Assembly (NCBI GenBank): GCA_002238565.1
Contig: MPMP01000024.1
Location: forward strand, 1-57,041
From: Albidovulum sp. bin36
GTDB lineage: Bacteria > Pseudomonadota > Alphaproteobacteria > Rhodobacterales > Rhodobacteraceae
Direction of reading: 5' to 3'
DNA length: 57,041 nucleotides
A model generated the notes under the pieces. It was not told where the DNA came from and did no database searches. It saw only the letters and a program-made list of their open reading frames with translations. Both the position numbers and the translations under genes were made by a program. Positions 1 through 8,953 of this stretch are shown in pieces; the stretch's first letter is position 1; every line of letters starts with the position of its first letter.

Positions 1-181
1 CCCCGGCCGATCCGCCGTTCCGGAGGACCTGTGACCAGGCTGCGGCGAGGAAGTCCTCGCGCCACACCTTGTCGATAAGGGCGTGGAAGCGCCGTTCGGG
101 TTCTTCCTTCGCTTTCGCATGCAATCTAGTCTGGAGTTTCCGAACCGAAGTTGGCTCTGTTAGATTCGCATCAGTAGCCAT
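1..181 (-). CDS. ltrA: Group II intron reverse transcriptase/maturase, N-terminal fragment (truncated by window edge)
   Basis: The frame opens at ATG 181-179, eight bases after an AAAGGAGG Shine-Dalgarno, and stays open to base 1. The 60 visible residues include KAKEEPERRFHALIDKVWRE followed by a block ending NGGSAG. This is the conserved N-terminal region (RT-0/RT-1) of LtrA-like multifunctional proteins, which reverse-transcribe the intron and assist its splicing. The reverse transcriptase catalytic box, X and endonuclease domains would be off the window, so intactness cannot be judged. It lies inside the intron RNA annotated at 1-641, as expected for a domain IV ORF. Confidence 0.85.
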   Translation of the reverse strand, partial: MATDANLTEPTSVRKLQTRLHAKAKEEPERRFHALIDKVWREDFLAAAWSQVLRNGGSAG

Positions 182-641
182 GTCCTGCCTCCTTTCCAGA
201 TCATTCTCGAATCAGGGCCCCTTTCCTCCGCAGGCATTACCCCGCATCTCCGGTACTACGGACCCATCCGCCACCCTGCCGACCCGGCCTGCCCCTCGCG
301 GGGTTCCGGTTGCTGCGTGCGCAGCGTCGAGCAGGGCTTCCCGTGTTGCTACTTTCTTCATCTTCCATGCGTGCTGGCGCCAATACCCCGGCGGAAGCAG
401 GTCGGTGCATGCATCGCTCTCTTCCCGGCCCGCCGTCGGCCTTCCCCTAAATGACGGAGGGTCGGCTTCCGCATTGTCCTTTTCGAGGCCTGCTCGGCGT
501 TCACTTCGCGTTCCGGCCCGCATGGTCGCTGAACTGCCCAAGGCAGTCCTTTGACACCGAGTGCTTCAATCCATGTCGTTACCTCCACGAACCGCCCGGC
601 TGCTACTAGCTGGAGCGATAGTTGCTAGGCGGGATTCGCAC
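1..641 (-). mobile_element. Group II intron, 5' portion (continues past the window start)
   Basis: Read on the minus strand, the stretch from 641 downwards begins GTGCGAATCC, matching the GUGYG 5' end of group II introns. It then runs about 460 nt without a coding frame to a reverse transcriptase start at 181. The segment just before that start holds GTAGTACCGGAG and GGGGTAATGCCTGCGG, a signature I recognise from the sequence upstream of LtrA-type ORFs in bacterial introns. This fits domains I-III followed by an ORF in domain IV. The 3' half (rest of the ORF, domains V and VI, 3' exon) lies outside the window. The exact 5' boundary at 641 is inferred from the GTGCG motif and was not folded. 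Confidence 0.75.
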
Positions 642-1074
642 CCGCTAGAAGAAAGCGCCTTTACACGGCGCACGCTCGACCGAACGCTTACGCTTCTCGG
701 TCCTTGCGACACAATTCGGCTTTGCTTGAGAAACTTGAACTTTTCGCTAGCGCGGCGCTCAAAACACGCCGAACGGGATGCTCCAGAACTCCGCCGCGCT
801 ACGAGCCTACGAAAAAAGACGGCAAGCTTTTGCCGCCCGCCCCTTTCGATTTCAATGGGACCGCGCATTCAAGAAATGCCAATTCGCCGACTTCGCTCGA
901 ATTTCCAGGCCGGATAATTTGCAGCCGTAGCGGCAGGCGAATGAATGGACCGGGCTTGCCGGGGCGGCTGCGAGGCTCCGCAGCGGATCAAGGCGATCGC
1001 ACCTCCGCGGACGGAAATTCGTTTTGAATTCGCTATCGGCGGCCGAAAAAATTCTCTCGTTTTCGCTTGCCGAA
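642..1074. other. Intergenic stretch without a recognisable gene
   Basis: Apart from the hairpin at 648-671 I see no credible coding frame here. The open frames are short, arginine/serine-rich and lack Shine-Dalgarno sequences or familiar motifs. The region separates the 3' end of the COG0523 operon from the group II intron. Confidence 0.5.
648..671 (-). terminator. Terminator-like hairpin just upstream of the intron 5' end
   Basis: Reading the minus strand, GCGCC (671-667), a 7-nt loop and GGCGC (659-655) form a perfect 5-bp stem, followed by TTTCTTC. The intron begins 14 nt beyond the stem. Some bacterial group II introns (class C) insert just downstream of terminators. Whether this stem terminates anything is unknown because the nearest upstream gene ends at 1075. 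Confidence 0.35.
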
Positions 1075-2067
1075 TCAACGAGCGGCCGCCGCCACTAGAC
1101 TATCCAGGGATGATCGGATGCGTTCCTCGGAAATGCCTCGCGTTATGAACACTAGGCGGGAGTCCCGATTCTCGTCGGGCCATTTCGCAAGGTGCATCGG
1201 CGGATGAACGACATGCTGGACGCCATGGATAACGACGGGCGTAAGCGAGCCCTTGACGTTGAGGATGCCCTTGACGCGAAGAACGTTCTCGCCGTGAGCA
1301 TGCAGCAGCGCGGTTAGCCAGATGCCGAATACGGTCCAATCCAGCGGCCCCGGCTCCACGATGCAGAAGGAGCAAATTCCGCTTTCAAGGATGTGACCCG
1401 GGCGCTCGCTTGTCTGGCGCCTCAGCAGCTCCAAGATTTCCTCCGCTCGGCGTTCGCGGTCCGCCAAGCCGCCCGCGATCCAGCAAGCGGCATCGGCATC
1501 GCTGCCGTCCCGGCGGCCGATGTCGGCGGCTCCGTTGATTGCTCTCAGCTTGCCGCGTAGCCGATCCTGGGATTCCTGATCCGCCAGATCGCACTTGGTC
1601 ACGACGATTCGATCGGCGACGGCAATTTGCTTTATCGATTCCGGCTGCCGTTCCAGAGTTGCCTCCCCGCTTACCGCGTCGACGGTGCAAATGATGTTTC
1701 CTACGCTGAAATGGTGGCGCAGCATCGGTTCGGCAAGGAGCGTCGAAACCACGGGCGCGGGATCGGCAAGGCCTGTTGTTTCAAGAACGATTCGGGAAAA
1801 AGGCGGGATTGCTCGTCTATCCGATTTTTCCTGTAAATCCCGCAGAGTATTCTGCAAGTCCGACCGGATAGTGCAGCAGACGCACCCGTTCCGCATCAGC
1901 AAAACGCCTTCCTCGACTTCCTCGAGAAGAAGATGGTCCAGGCCGACTTCGCCGAATTCATTGATCACCACGGCCGTATCCGCATATGCCGGGTCGACGA
2001 GAATCTGTTGAAGAAGCGTCGTCTTTCCGCTGCCGAGGAAACCGGTCAGCACGTGCAGAGGCTTCAT
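1075..2067 (-). CDS. COG0523 (CobW/YeiR-family) G3E GTPase, putative metallochaperone
   Basis: A 330-residue protein of the G3E GTPase family, whose members load or insert metals (zinc, cobalt, iron) into client proteins. Walker A is GFLGSGKTT (residues 9-17). The family CxCC metal-binding motif is at residues 62-65 (GCVCCT), ETTGLADP follows near residue 96, and a TKCD guanine-specificity motif is at about 158. The C-terminal CobW_C domain follows and length is normal. The start overlaps the stop of the upstream CxxC gene (ATGA), so the two are translationally coupled, and a polysaccharide deacetylase precedes both. No Zur box or other metal-responsive site was recognised, so the metal is not assignable. 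Confidence 0.9.
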   Translation of the reverse strand: MKPLHVLTGFLGSGKTTLLQQILVDPAYADTAVVINEFGEVGLDHLLLEEVEEGVLLMRNGCVCCTIRSDLQNTLRDLQEKSDRRAIPPFSRIVLETTGLADPAPVVSTLLAEPMLRHHFSVGNIICTVDAVSGEATLERQPESIKQIAVADRIVVTKCDLADQESQDRLRGKLRAINGAADIGRRDGSDADAACWIAGGLADRERRAEEILELLRRQTSERPGHILESGICSFCIVEPGPLDWTVFGIWLTALLHAHGENVLRVKGILNVKGSLTPVVIHGVQHVVHPPMHLAKWPDENRDSRLVFITRGISEERIRSSLDSLVAAAAR

Positions 2068-2387
2068 CGAACGCCGCTCTTCAATGCTTCGATATAAGTA
2101 TCGTCGAGCGGATCGAGGGGATGTCCGCGCATTCTTTCCACGGCGGCCCAGACGGCTTGAATGTCATCGACGATTTCCTGCCGGCCCGTCGGCGAAACGA
2201 CCCGGTAGCTCTTGCCCTCCCAATCCGATACCTTGATTTTAAACGGCGCAAGCGCGGTGCTAGCCACGCGTGCGCGCCCCTCTCTCTCGCGGCGAACCGG
2301 CTCCGCTTCTTCCATCGTAAACGCCTGCGCGTGCGCGGAAACCTCGGTCCAGTGCGAGGTGCCGAGCAGACCGCAAAGTGCGCACAC
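2064..2387 (-). CDS. Small conserved hypothetical protein with N-terminal CxxC motif
   Basis: A 107-residue protein starting MCALCG, so a CxxC pair sits at residues 2-5. A middle segment is rich in charged residues and a C-terminal part is probably helical and ends IEALKSGVR. There is no signal peptide or membrane segment. I recall small MCALCG proteins of this type next to COG0523 GTPase genes in alphaproteobacteria, but no function is known to me. Its stop overlaps the GTPase start, and it begins 18 bp after the deacetylase stop, so the three genes form one operon. A metal relay or client role for the CxxC motif is only an inference. Confidence 0.75.
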   Translation of the reverse strand: MCALCGLLGTSHWTEVSAHAQAFTMEEAEPVRREREGRARVASTALAPFKIKVSDWEGKSYRVVSPTGRQEIVDDIQAVWAAVERMRGHPLDPLDDTYIEALKSGVR

Positions 2388-2405
2388 GCGAGCGTTCCTA
2401 GACCG

Positions 2406-3287
2406 TCAGCTTCTCGGATTGCGCCGAGCAAAGTCGTCGGCGATCGCGTCGAAGGTCGAAAAGCGAACCCCGTCATGGCCGCTGATATACTCGAACAGGC
2501 GCTCCAGCATCAAAAGAACCTGCGGCTTTCCGGAAACGTCCGGGTGAATCGTCAATGTGAAAACCGCGTAGTCCATTTCCCTGTACACCCAGTCGAACTG
2601 ATCTCGCCACATTTCTTCGAGGTGCCTCGGGCTTACGAATCCGTGGCTGTTGGGCGATGCCTTGATGAACATCATCGGCGGAAGGTCGTCCAAATGCCAG
2701 GAGGCGGGTATCTCTATCAGGTCGGTTTCCTCGCCCCGCACCAGAGGCTTCATCCAATCCGCGGCCGTCTTGGAAAAATCGATCTTGGTCCAGCTGTCGC
2801 CGACGCGCACGTAGTGAGGCAGGAAATCGTTGCTCATCAGCGAGTGGTCGTATTTGATCCCCTTCTTGAGAAGCAATTCGTTGGTTACCGGCGAGAATTC
2901 CCACCACGGAGCCACGTAGCCGGTCGGTCGCCGTCCGCAAAGCCCCTCGATCAGTTCGATCGCCCTGTCCATTACGTCTTCTTCCTGCCGGGCGGTCATG
3001 GCGATGGGATTTTCGTGGCTGTAGCCGTGCATGCCGATCTCGTGGCCGGCATCCGCTACGGCCTTCATCTGATCGGGGAATGTTTCAATCGAATGCCCGG
3101 GGATGAACCAGGTCGTCTGTATCTCGAATCGCCGGAAAAGTTCCACGAGGCGCGGCGAGCCGACTTCGCCTGAAAACAGTCCGCGCGAAATGTCGCAGGG
3201 GCTGTCTTCGCCGCCATATGATCCTATCCAGCCTGCCACGGCGTCGACATCGACGCCGAAGGCGCAGTAGATTTCCTTGGTAGCCAT
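2406..3287 (-). CDS. Polysaccharide deacetylase family protein (PuuE/HpPgdA-like branch)
   Basis: A 293-residue NodB-fold deacetylase. The first metal/catalytic motif is at residues 11-17 (GVDVDAV). The second carries H87 and H91 (HGYSH) after GHEIGM, the Hx3H pair that binds the metal. Later come WWEFSP and a final HPDVSGKP segment. There is no signal peptide, which favours the cytoplasmic branch acting on small amides or sugars (as in PuuE and HpPgdA) over cell-wall chitin-type enzymes. I chose ATG 3287 because GAGGAGAA precedes it by 7 nt; an upstream in-frame extension has atypical composition. It is the first gene of the operon with the CxxC protein and COG0523 GTPase, and may be a metal-dependent client of that GTPase (inference). 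Confidence 0.88.
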   Translation of the reverse strand: MATKEIYCAFGVDVDAVAGWIGSYGGEDSPCDISRGLFSGEVGSPRLVELFRRFEIQTTWFIPGHSIETFPDQMKAVADAGHEIGMHGYSHENPIAMTARQEEDVMDRAIELIEGLCGRRPTGYVAPWWEFSPVTNELLLKKGIKYDHSLMSNDFLPHYVRVGDSWTKIDFSKTAADWMKPLVRGEETDLIEIPASWHLDDLPPMMFIKASPNSHGFVSPRHLEEMWRDQFDWVYREMDYAVFTLTIHPDVSGKPQVLLMLERLFEYISGHDGVRFSTFDAIADDFARRNPRS

Positions 3288-4102
3288 ACTGAATTCTCCT
3301 CGTCTTTCGGCGCCGTACCAAGGATGCCGCGGCGGTCCCGGTCGCGCCCGTAGGGCATCAAACTTTACCGCATCGGCGGAATGGCTGCAAAAACGAATTT
3401 TTCGACGCGCCTGGACGGACAGCGCAAGCAGCTTGCCGGATTGCATCCGGCAATCGGCGCGGCTTGGCGATACGCTTCGACCCGGAGCCATCAAAGTCGG
3501 AAACCGGCAATCGGGATGTCTTGCGAATGGGCCGGAGGGCATCGAATTCCGCATCGCGGCGAGCGCGCAGGCCGCGCATGGGGCTGATCCCGTTTTCCGG
3601 TTGCCTCGACTCCGTCACTTCAAGCCATTTTGCCATTCAATGCGTATACATAAAGTCGCCGAACTTAATCCAAATATCTAATTCGCGAGGCGACAAATCC
3701 CGCCAAGCATCGCGATCTCCGGATTTTAGGAATCGCCCCGAAACGCTACCAGCGCAATTTATGTTCAGGCGACCCGCGAGAGCCTCCTGATTGCAAGGCG
3801 CTTGCTTCAAGAACAACGGAATGCGAACAGGCTATCCACGTTACCGCGCCGCAAGCCGTCCGGGCTACTCGGGCGCAAGGACAGGCATCGCCGAAGCTCG
3901 GCCCGCGAGCATCGAAAGAATTCCCGGACATTCCGGAAAGTCGCGAATGCCGTCAAGCTACCCGCGCAATGCCGCCTACGCCGAGACTATCGACGGATTC
4001 CGGAATAGCGCGCGGAGGAGAAGAGTTCCGGCTAGGGGAGCAAATCCGGGATGCGCGCCCGCATAGTCCATAATGGCCTGCTTCCCATGGATAAGCTGGC
4101 GA
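3288..4102. other. 815-bp intergenic region, no gene recognised
   Basis: It lies between the deacetylase operon promoter side and the 3' end of the sugar importer operon. All open frames are short and compositionally odd, without ribosome binding sites or motifs. The promoter of the deacetylase operon should lie near 3290-3450 but no clear -35/-10 pair was picked out by eye. Confidence 0.5.
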
Positions 4103-5197
4103 CTAGCCGGTACGAGCTAGGGCTTGTCCGTTGCTTGCGAACAAATGAATGTGCTTCGGATCTATGGCGACGCGCAGCGGACCGACAGACGGGCGCTCGT
4201 CCGCGCGGCTTTCGATTACAAGTGGGCCGACGGGATGATCGGGCGCATGGAGAAGAGTTGAGCCGCCTAGGTTCTCCGTAAATGTAACTTGCGCCTCGAA
4301 TTCGAAAGCCTCGCCGGACGGCTCTATGAAATTCTCGGGGCGAACGCCGACGGTGACCGGCTCGCCGGGCTCGATATCGAGGCCGCCTGCATTTAACGGG
4401 AGCGCCTGGTCCGGAATCCCCTTCAGCCCGATTTCCGTCGAATTCGCATCCGCTTTCAATACTTCGCCGGACAGGAAATTCATGCGCGGCGAGCCGATGA
4501 ATCCGGCGACGAAAAGATTTCCCGGCCGGGAATAAAGTTCGACCGGCGTGCCGACCTGCTCGATTCTCCCGTCTCGCAATACCACGATCCGGTCGGCCAT
4601 CGTCATAGCCTCGACCTGATCGTGCGTAACGTAGACCATCGTCGCCCCGAGCTGCTCATGAAGGCTCGAAATCTCGAGGCGCATCTGAACCCTCAGCTCG
4701 GCGTCCAAATTGCTAAGCGGCTCGTCGAATAGAAATACCTTCGGATTTCTGACGATCGCGCGACCGATGGCCACGCGCTGCCTTTGACCGCCGGAAAGCT
4801 GCTTGGGAAGCCTGTCGAGCAATTCCTCGAGCCGAAGGATTCGCGCCGCCTCCCGCACGCGCTCGTTCCTCTCGGGCTTGCGCATGCCGGCCATGCGCAA
4901 TGCGAAGCCCATATTGTCCGATACGTTCATATGCGGATAGAGCGCGTAGGACTGAAAAACCATCGCCACTTCTCGCTTCGCGGGATTCACGCCCCGCATC
5001 GAGCGGCCGTCGATCGAGATTTCGCCCCCGGACAGATTCTCCAAGCCGCAAATCAGCCTTAGAAGCGTAGACTTGCCGCATCCCGAAGGGCCGACGAACA
5101 CGACGAGTTCGCCCGAATTTATCGAAAGATCCACGTCGTGGACGACCTCCAGGTCGTCGAAGGACTTGCGAACGCCGCGAAGTTGAACCTGGCTCAT
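4103..5197 (-). CDS. Sugar/glycerol-phosphate ABC importer ATPase (UgpC/MalK family)
   Basis: A 364-residue ATPase that would power the importer encoded upstream in the same operon. Walker A is GPSGCGKST (residues 36-44), the Q-loop FQSYALYPHMN is near 81-91, the ABC signature LSGGQRQR is at 134-141, and Walker B FLFDEP is at 155-160. These are followed by the D-loop SNLDAELR, a THDQVEAMTMADR switch region and a C-terminal TOBE/OB domain from about 240. The length and the C-terminal domain match the CUT1 (MalK/UgpC) subfamily, which works with MalF/MalG-type permeases. It is the last gene of the operon, 117 bp after the sialidase-like gene. The sugar is not determined; the neighbouring sialidase suggests a glycan-derived substrate. 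Confidence 0.93.
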   Translation of the reverse strand: MSQVQLRGVRKSFDDLEVVHDVDLSINSGELVVFVGPSGCGKSTLLRLICGLENLSGGEISIDGRSMRGVNPAKREVAMVFQSYALYPHMNVSDNMGFALRMAGMRKPERNERVREAARILRLEELLDRLPKQLSGGQRQRVAIGRAIVRNPKVFLFDEPLSNLDAELRVQMRLEISSLHEQLGATMVYVTHDQVEAMTMADRIVVLRDGRIEQVGTPVELYSRPGNLFVAGFIGSPRMNFLSGEVLKADANSTEIGLKGIPDQALPLNAGGLDIEPGEPVTVGVRPENFIEPSGEAFEFEAQVTFTENLGGSTLLHAPDHPVGPLVIESRADERPSVGPLRVAIDPKHIHLFASNGQALARTG

Positions 5198-5314
5198 TTT
5201 ACCTTTCCTAAATCTATATCCCCGAAGTTCCGGCGGCGGAGGCCCGATTGTCGATTTTTCGCGGCATCGGCGAAGGCGGTCTTGCGGGGCTCCCCGAGAT
5301 GCGCCGCCGCCCGG

Positions 5315-6523
5315 TCAGACCCGGAACCGCGTGCACTGGACGAATTGCAGCGGCTCGGGGCCGTCGTCCCATTCGTGATAGCAGCAGACCGCGGCTCCGT
5401 CGGACGCCTGCGCGACCGTCGGATAGCCGATATGCTGGAAAACGCCCGGATTGCTATTGTTGATGGCGCCCGCGGCGACGCCGTAGGCCGCCTCTCCGCC
5501 AAGGCTCGACGCCGGCTTGTCCTTCAGCGAGCTAAAGGGAACCCCGCCTTCGCGAATTACGAACTCGTCGGCCACGTCCCAGGTCAGGCCGTCTTCCGAA
5601 ACGATGCCTCTCACGCCGTAAGGCGGCCTGCGGTAGCCGTAGACCATCAGATAGCGCCCGTCATCCAGCGCGATCATATCGGCGGGATAGCCCCAGATGT
5701 TCGTCCATTTGGGAGGCGTCCATGAAAACCCGTCATCTTCCGAAACCGTCATCACCATGTTTTTTGCGTCGCTGCTGGGATTGACGTGGGTTCGCATGAA
5801 GCAGACCAGCCGTCCGCAGGCGAGGCGAAGGACGGCGGGCTCTTCAAAGTCGATTATCGAGGCCGGATCGTAGGCGATCGTGGAATAGTATTCCCAGTTC
5901 GCGCCGCCGTCGTCGGATCTGATCAGCGCCGAACGCGTGGTTTCTCCTTCTCCTTCCTCACCGTAGCCGCGTATTCGCCCGTAGAGGCCCATGAGAAGCG
6001 GGCCGGAAGGAAGCTGCCAGCAGCCCACTCTGCATCCGCCGTGCTTAAGCGGGCGAACATTGCAGGGAATCGGTTCGCTCCACGTCTCGCCGCCGTCGGA
6101 AGATTTAAGGACGAATGTGCCCAGCCAGCCTTGAGTCTTGAATGCCCAGGTCCAGTCGCCCCACCGCTCCGTCCAGGGATTGCAGCGCCATGAAGGCTGC
6201 TCCGGCTCGACGCCGCGCTTGAAAAAAGCCGTGATGGTCAAATTTACGATAAGCTCGCCGTCGCTCGTCTCGCAGATGCCGCAATCCCAATTGCCCGTTA
6301 CATCGGTCCATGGAAGCACGATTTTAGGCTCGGACCATGAAACCCCGCCGTCTTTCGAGCGCGTAATTAGAGTTTGGCCGCTATCGTGGTGGAACGGATA
6401 GCGCTCTTCGTTGAAGACCGCGAGAATGTCGCCGTTGGAAAGCGTGCGCGCCATGATCTGATTTACGCAGTGTTCCGGATGCCGGAATATTACATGGTGA
6501 TGGACATCTTCGATTCGAGCCAT
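5315..6523 (-). CDS. BNR/Asp-box repeat sialidase-like (exo-alpha-sialidase superfamily) protein
   Basis: A 402-residue protein with at least four Asp boxes (SxDxGxxW): SKDGGVSW near residue 57, SSDGGETW near 140, SDDGGANW near 203 and SEDDGFSW near 263, plus a degenerate SEDGLTW near 325. This is the hallmark of six-bladed propeller sialidases. There is no signal peptide, so it would act in the cytoplasm on an imported oligosaccharide or glycoside. The catalytic Arg triad and FRIP motif of true sialidases were not securely located, so substrate specificity is open. It lies between the aldehyde dehydrogenase and ATPase genes of a CUT1 sugar importer operon. A weak AAGGGGAA precedes the start. 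Confidence 0.8.
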   Translation of the reverse strand: MARIEDVHHHVIFRHPEHCVNQIMARTLSNGDILAVFNEERYPFHHDSGQTLITRSKDGGVSWSEPKIVLPWTDVTGNWDCGICETSDGELIVNLTITAFFKRGVEPEQPSWRCNPWTERWGDWTWAFKTQGWLGTFVLKSSDGGETWSEPIPCNVRPLKHGGCRVGCWQLPSGPLLMGLYGRIRGYGEEGEGETTRSALIRSDDGGANWEYYSTIAYDPASIIDFEEPAVLRLACGRLVCFMRTHVNPSSDAKNMVMTVSEDDGFSWTPPKWTNIWGYPADMIALDDGRYLMVYGYRRPPYGVRGIVSEDGLTWDVADEFVIREGGVPFSSLKDKPASSLGGEAAYGVAAGAINNSNPGVFQHIGYPTVAQASDGAAVCCYHEWDDGPEPLQFVQCTRFRV

Positions 6524-6559
6524 TTTGTAGGTTCCCCTTCCTTGAAAAGTTCGCCGGTG

Positions 6560-8089
6560 CTAGCCGCCCGCACAATGATCGGCGATATGCACGCCGATGT
6601 TCTTGATCCTGATATAGTTTCGAATGCCGGCGATGCCGCGCTCGCGGCCGTAGCCGCTGTCCTTCACGCCGCCGGTCGGAGCCTGCACGCCGCCGATGAA
6701 CCAGCCGTTGATCCAGACGGTTCCCGCCTCGATTCGCCGCGCGAGCCTAAGCGCCCGGTCTATGTCGCTCGTATGAATCCCCGCGGCCAGCCCGTACGGC
6801 AGGCTGTTCGCTATCGCGAGCGCCTCCGCCTCGCCCGAAAATCCGAATGCTGAAACGACCGGGCCGAACGTTTCTTCGCGGGCGAGCCGGCAATTGACAT
6901 CGACGTTGTCGAAAACCGTAGGCTCGATGAAATAGCCCTTCGAAACGCCCGCGGGCCTGCCGCCTCCCAGAAGCGCCCTAGCTCCCGACTCGAGCGCCTG
7001 CGCAATGTGGCCGTCGACTTTTTCCAGTTGCTCCGGCGATACGAGAGGTCCAAGATCCGGATCCTCGAATCCGTCGCCGACCGTCAATTCGCGCGAACGC
7101 TCAACCAGCTTGCGCAGGAATTCATCCTTGACGCCGTTTTCCAGCAGCAGGCGCGAGACCGAGGAGCAGACCTGGCCGGAATTGTCGAACGCCCCTTCGA
7201 CAGCGGCGTCGAGCGCCCTGTCCATGTCCGCGTCGGCAAAGACGATCAGAGGATTTTTCCCGCCTAGCTCCAGAACGACGGGCTTTAGATTCCTCCCCGC
7301 CGAAGCGCCGACTATTCGTCCCGTCGCGACGGAGCCGGTAAACGTGACCCCGTCTATCATCGGGTGGCCGACCAGCGCGGCCCCCGCCTCGTCGCCCAGC
7401 CCGGTCACGACATTCAAGACGCCGGGCGGGAATCCCGCTTCCGAAGCCAGGGCGGCGAATGCCAGGGACGTAAGCGGCGACTGCTCGGCCGGCTTGAGCA
7501 CCGCCGTGCAGCCGGCCGCCAGAGCGGGGCCGAGCGAGCGGGCCGCCATGCCCAGCGGGAAATTCCACGGCGTTATATGGGCCGTGGCTCCCAAAGGCTC
7601 GTGCTCGGTAAAATCGAGATACTCGGCGCCGAGCGGCACGGACGAGCCTTCCATTTTATCGGCGGCGCCGGCATTGTAGCGAAGCGTCGCCGCCGCGCCC
7701 GCGACATCGCCCCTCGACTGGCTCAGCGGCTTTCCGACATCCAGAGTTTCCAGCGTCGCCAGCAATTCGGAGCTTTCTTCCAGCTTGTCGGCGAGCGCAT
7801 ATAGCAATTCGCCTCTTCGCTGCGGCGCGGTGCCGCCCCACTCGCCGCCGAGGGCGCGGCGCGCGGACACCGCCGCGGCGTGGACGTCTTCCCGCCCGCC
7901 GCGCGAAAAATTCGCCGCGGGAATTTCCCGCGACGGATTCGTCGAGACGAGAGTCGCGCCGGATAGCGCATGCCGCGCCTCGCTGTCGATGAAAATCGAG
8001 GCGATCTCGGGCGCGCGGCCGGATGCGCCCGCCTTGCCGCGCTCCGCTATGTCCTTCAGGACGCTCAAGGTTTCGGCGGCGGCGCTCAT
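6560..8089 (-). CDS. NAD(P)-dependent aldehyde dehydrogenase (ALDH superfamily)
   Basis: A 509-residue ALDH that would oxidise an aldehyde to an acid. The catalytic residues are visible: N176 in the PWNF motif, E274 in LELGGKNP and nucleophile C308 in NSGQVCSS. The cofactor loop FTGSVATGR is at about 250-258. Length is typical of betaine-aldehyde/succinate-semialdehyde type enzymes. The frame is open ten codons further upstream, but that would overlap the permease gene; ATG 8089, 13 bp after the permease stop, is preferred. Being inside a sugar importer operon, it probably acts on a sugar-derived aldehyde. The natural substrate cannot be read from the sequence. Confidence 0.92.
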   Translation of the reverse strand: MSAAAETLSVLKDIAERGKAGASGRAPEIASIFIDSEARHALSGATLVSTNPSREIPAANFSRGGREDVHAAAVSARRALGGEWGGTAPQRRGELLYALADKLEESSELLATLETLDVGKPLSQSRGDVAGAAATLRYNAGAADKMEGSSVPLGAEYLDFTEHEPLGATAHITPWNFPLGMAARSLGPALAAGCTAVLKPAEQSPLTSLAFAALASEAGFPPGVLNVVTGLGDEAGAALVGHPMIDGVTFTGSVATGRIVGASAGRNLKPVVLELGGKNPLIVFADADMDRALDAAVEGAFDNSGQVCSSVSRLLLENGVKDEFLRKLVERSRELTVGDGFEDPDLGPLVSPEQLEKVDGHIAQALESGARALLGGGRPAGVSKGYFIEPTVFDNVDVNCRLAREETFGPVVSAFGFSGEAEALAIANSLPYGLAAGIHTSDIDRALRLARRIEAGTVWINGWFIGGVQAPTGGVKDSGYGRERGIAGIRNYIRIKNIGVHIADHCAGG

Positions 8090-8102
8090 CGGCGTTCCGG
8101 CA

Positions 8103-8930
8103 TCACTGGTTGATTCCACCCTGGGAAATTCCCTGGATGAAGTATTTCTGCAGGAAGAAAAACAGGGTGAGGCTCGGAATCGAAAGCACGGTCACGCCCG
8201 CCATGGCTACGGAGTAGCCTTCCAGCTGCGTATGGCTGCCGACAACCGGGGCGAATACCGCGATCCCGACAGGCAAGGTTTTCATGTTCTCGTCGAAAAT
8301 GACGAGAAGCGGCCAAAGGAAGTTGTTCCAGTTCAAAGTGAAGATGATCACCGCCGCGGCGATCATCGGCGCGCGGGCGAGAGGCAGCGCTATGAGCCAG
8401 AAAAGACGGAACGCGCCGGCCCCGTCGAGGCGCGCCGCTTCCACGAGCTCGCGGGGAAACGTCAAAAAGAATTGCCGAAAAATATAAATCGAAAAAACAT
8501 TGGCGATCGTCGGAAGTATAAGCGCCTGGTATGTGCTGGCCCAGCCGATCTTGATGAATGCGAGAAGCATGGGAATGACCGAGACCTCGACGGGAATCAT
8601 CAGCGACGCCAGAAAAATCATGAAGATGGTCGCCCGGCCCGGAAACCGGAACTGAGCCAGGGCGAAGCCCGCCATTGCGCCGAAGAGTACGCAGATCGCG
8701 GTTGAGGTGACCGCCTGGACGAAGCTGTTGATCGTCCATCGAATGATCGGATACTCGAAGACTTTGATGTAGTTGTCCAGCGTCACCCTGCGGGGAATCC
8801 ATTCGATGGTTTGCGTCAGGACATCCGCCGGAAACTTGAAAGACGCGGAAACCATCCACAGGAACGGCGACGCCCACATCAGCGCGACGCCCATGCCGAC
8901 AATCCAGATCGGCACGTCGCCGAGGCGCAT
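8103..8930 (-). CDS. CUT1 sugar ABC transporter permease, MalG/UgpE type
   Basis: A 275-residue inner-membrane protein with about six hydrophobic segments. It has the cytoplasmic EAA loop (VEAARLDGAGAFRLF followed by LPLA) that docks on the ATPase. The C-terminal residues, ending QGISQGGINQ, are typical of MalG homologues. The start could be ATG 8930, preceded by AAAGGAGAGGA with short spacing, or GTG 8957, which overlaps the stop of the upstream permease (GTGA) and adds nine residues. I list the ATG. It pairs with the MalF-type permease encoded immediately upstream. Confidence 0.9.
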   Translation of the reverse strand: MRLGDVPIWIVGMGVALMWASPFLWMVSASFKFPADVLTQTIEWIPRRVTLDNYIKVFEYPIIRWTINSFVQAVTSTAICVLFGAMAGFALAQFRFPGRATIFMIFLASLMIPVEVSVIPMLLAFIKIGWASTYQALILPTIANVFSIYIFRQFFLTFPRELVEAARLDGAGAFRLFWLIALPLARAPMIAAAVIIFTLNWNNFLWPLLVIFDENMKTLPVGIAVFAPVVGSHTQLEGYSVAMAGVTVLSIPSLTLFFFLQKYFIQGISQGGINQ

Positions 8931-8953
8931 TCCTCTCCTTTCGAGCCAATCCC

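Noticed and set aside
69..554. 161-codon plus-strand open frame at the window start
   Set aside because: It is antisense to the group II intron and its reverse transcriptase start; composition is Ser/Arg/Pro-rich and there is no ribosome site or motif.
631..652. tRNA T-arm-like sequence (GCGGG loop CCCGC with GCGAATC)
   Set aside because: The loop lacks TTC, no acceptor or anticodon stem can be built around it, and it coincides with the GTGCG 5' end of the group II intron.
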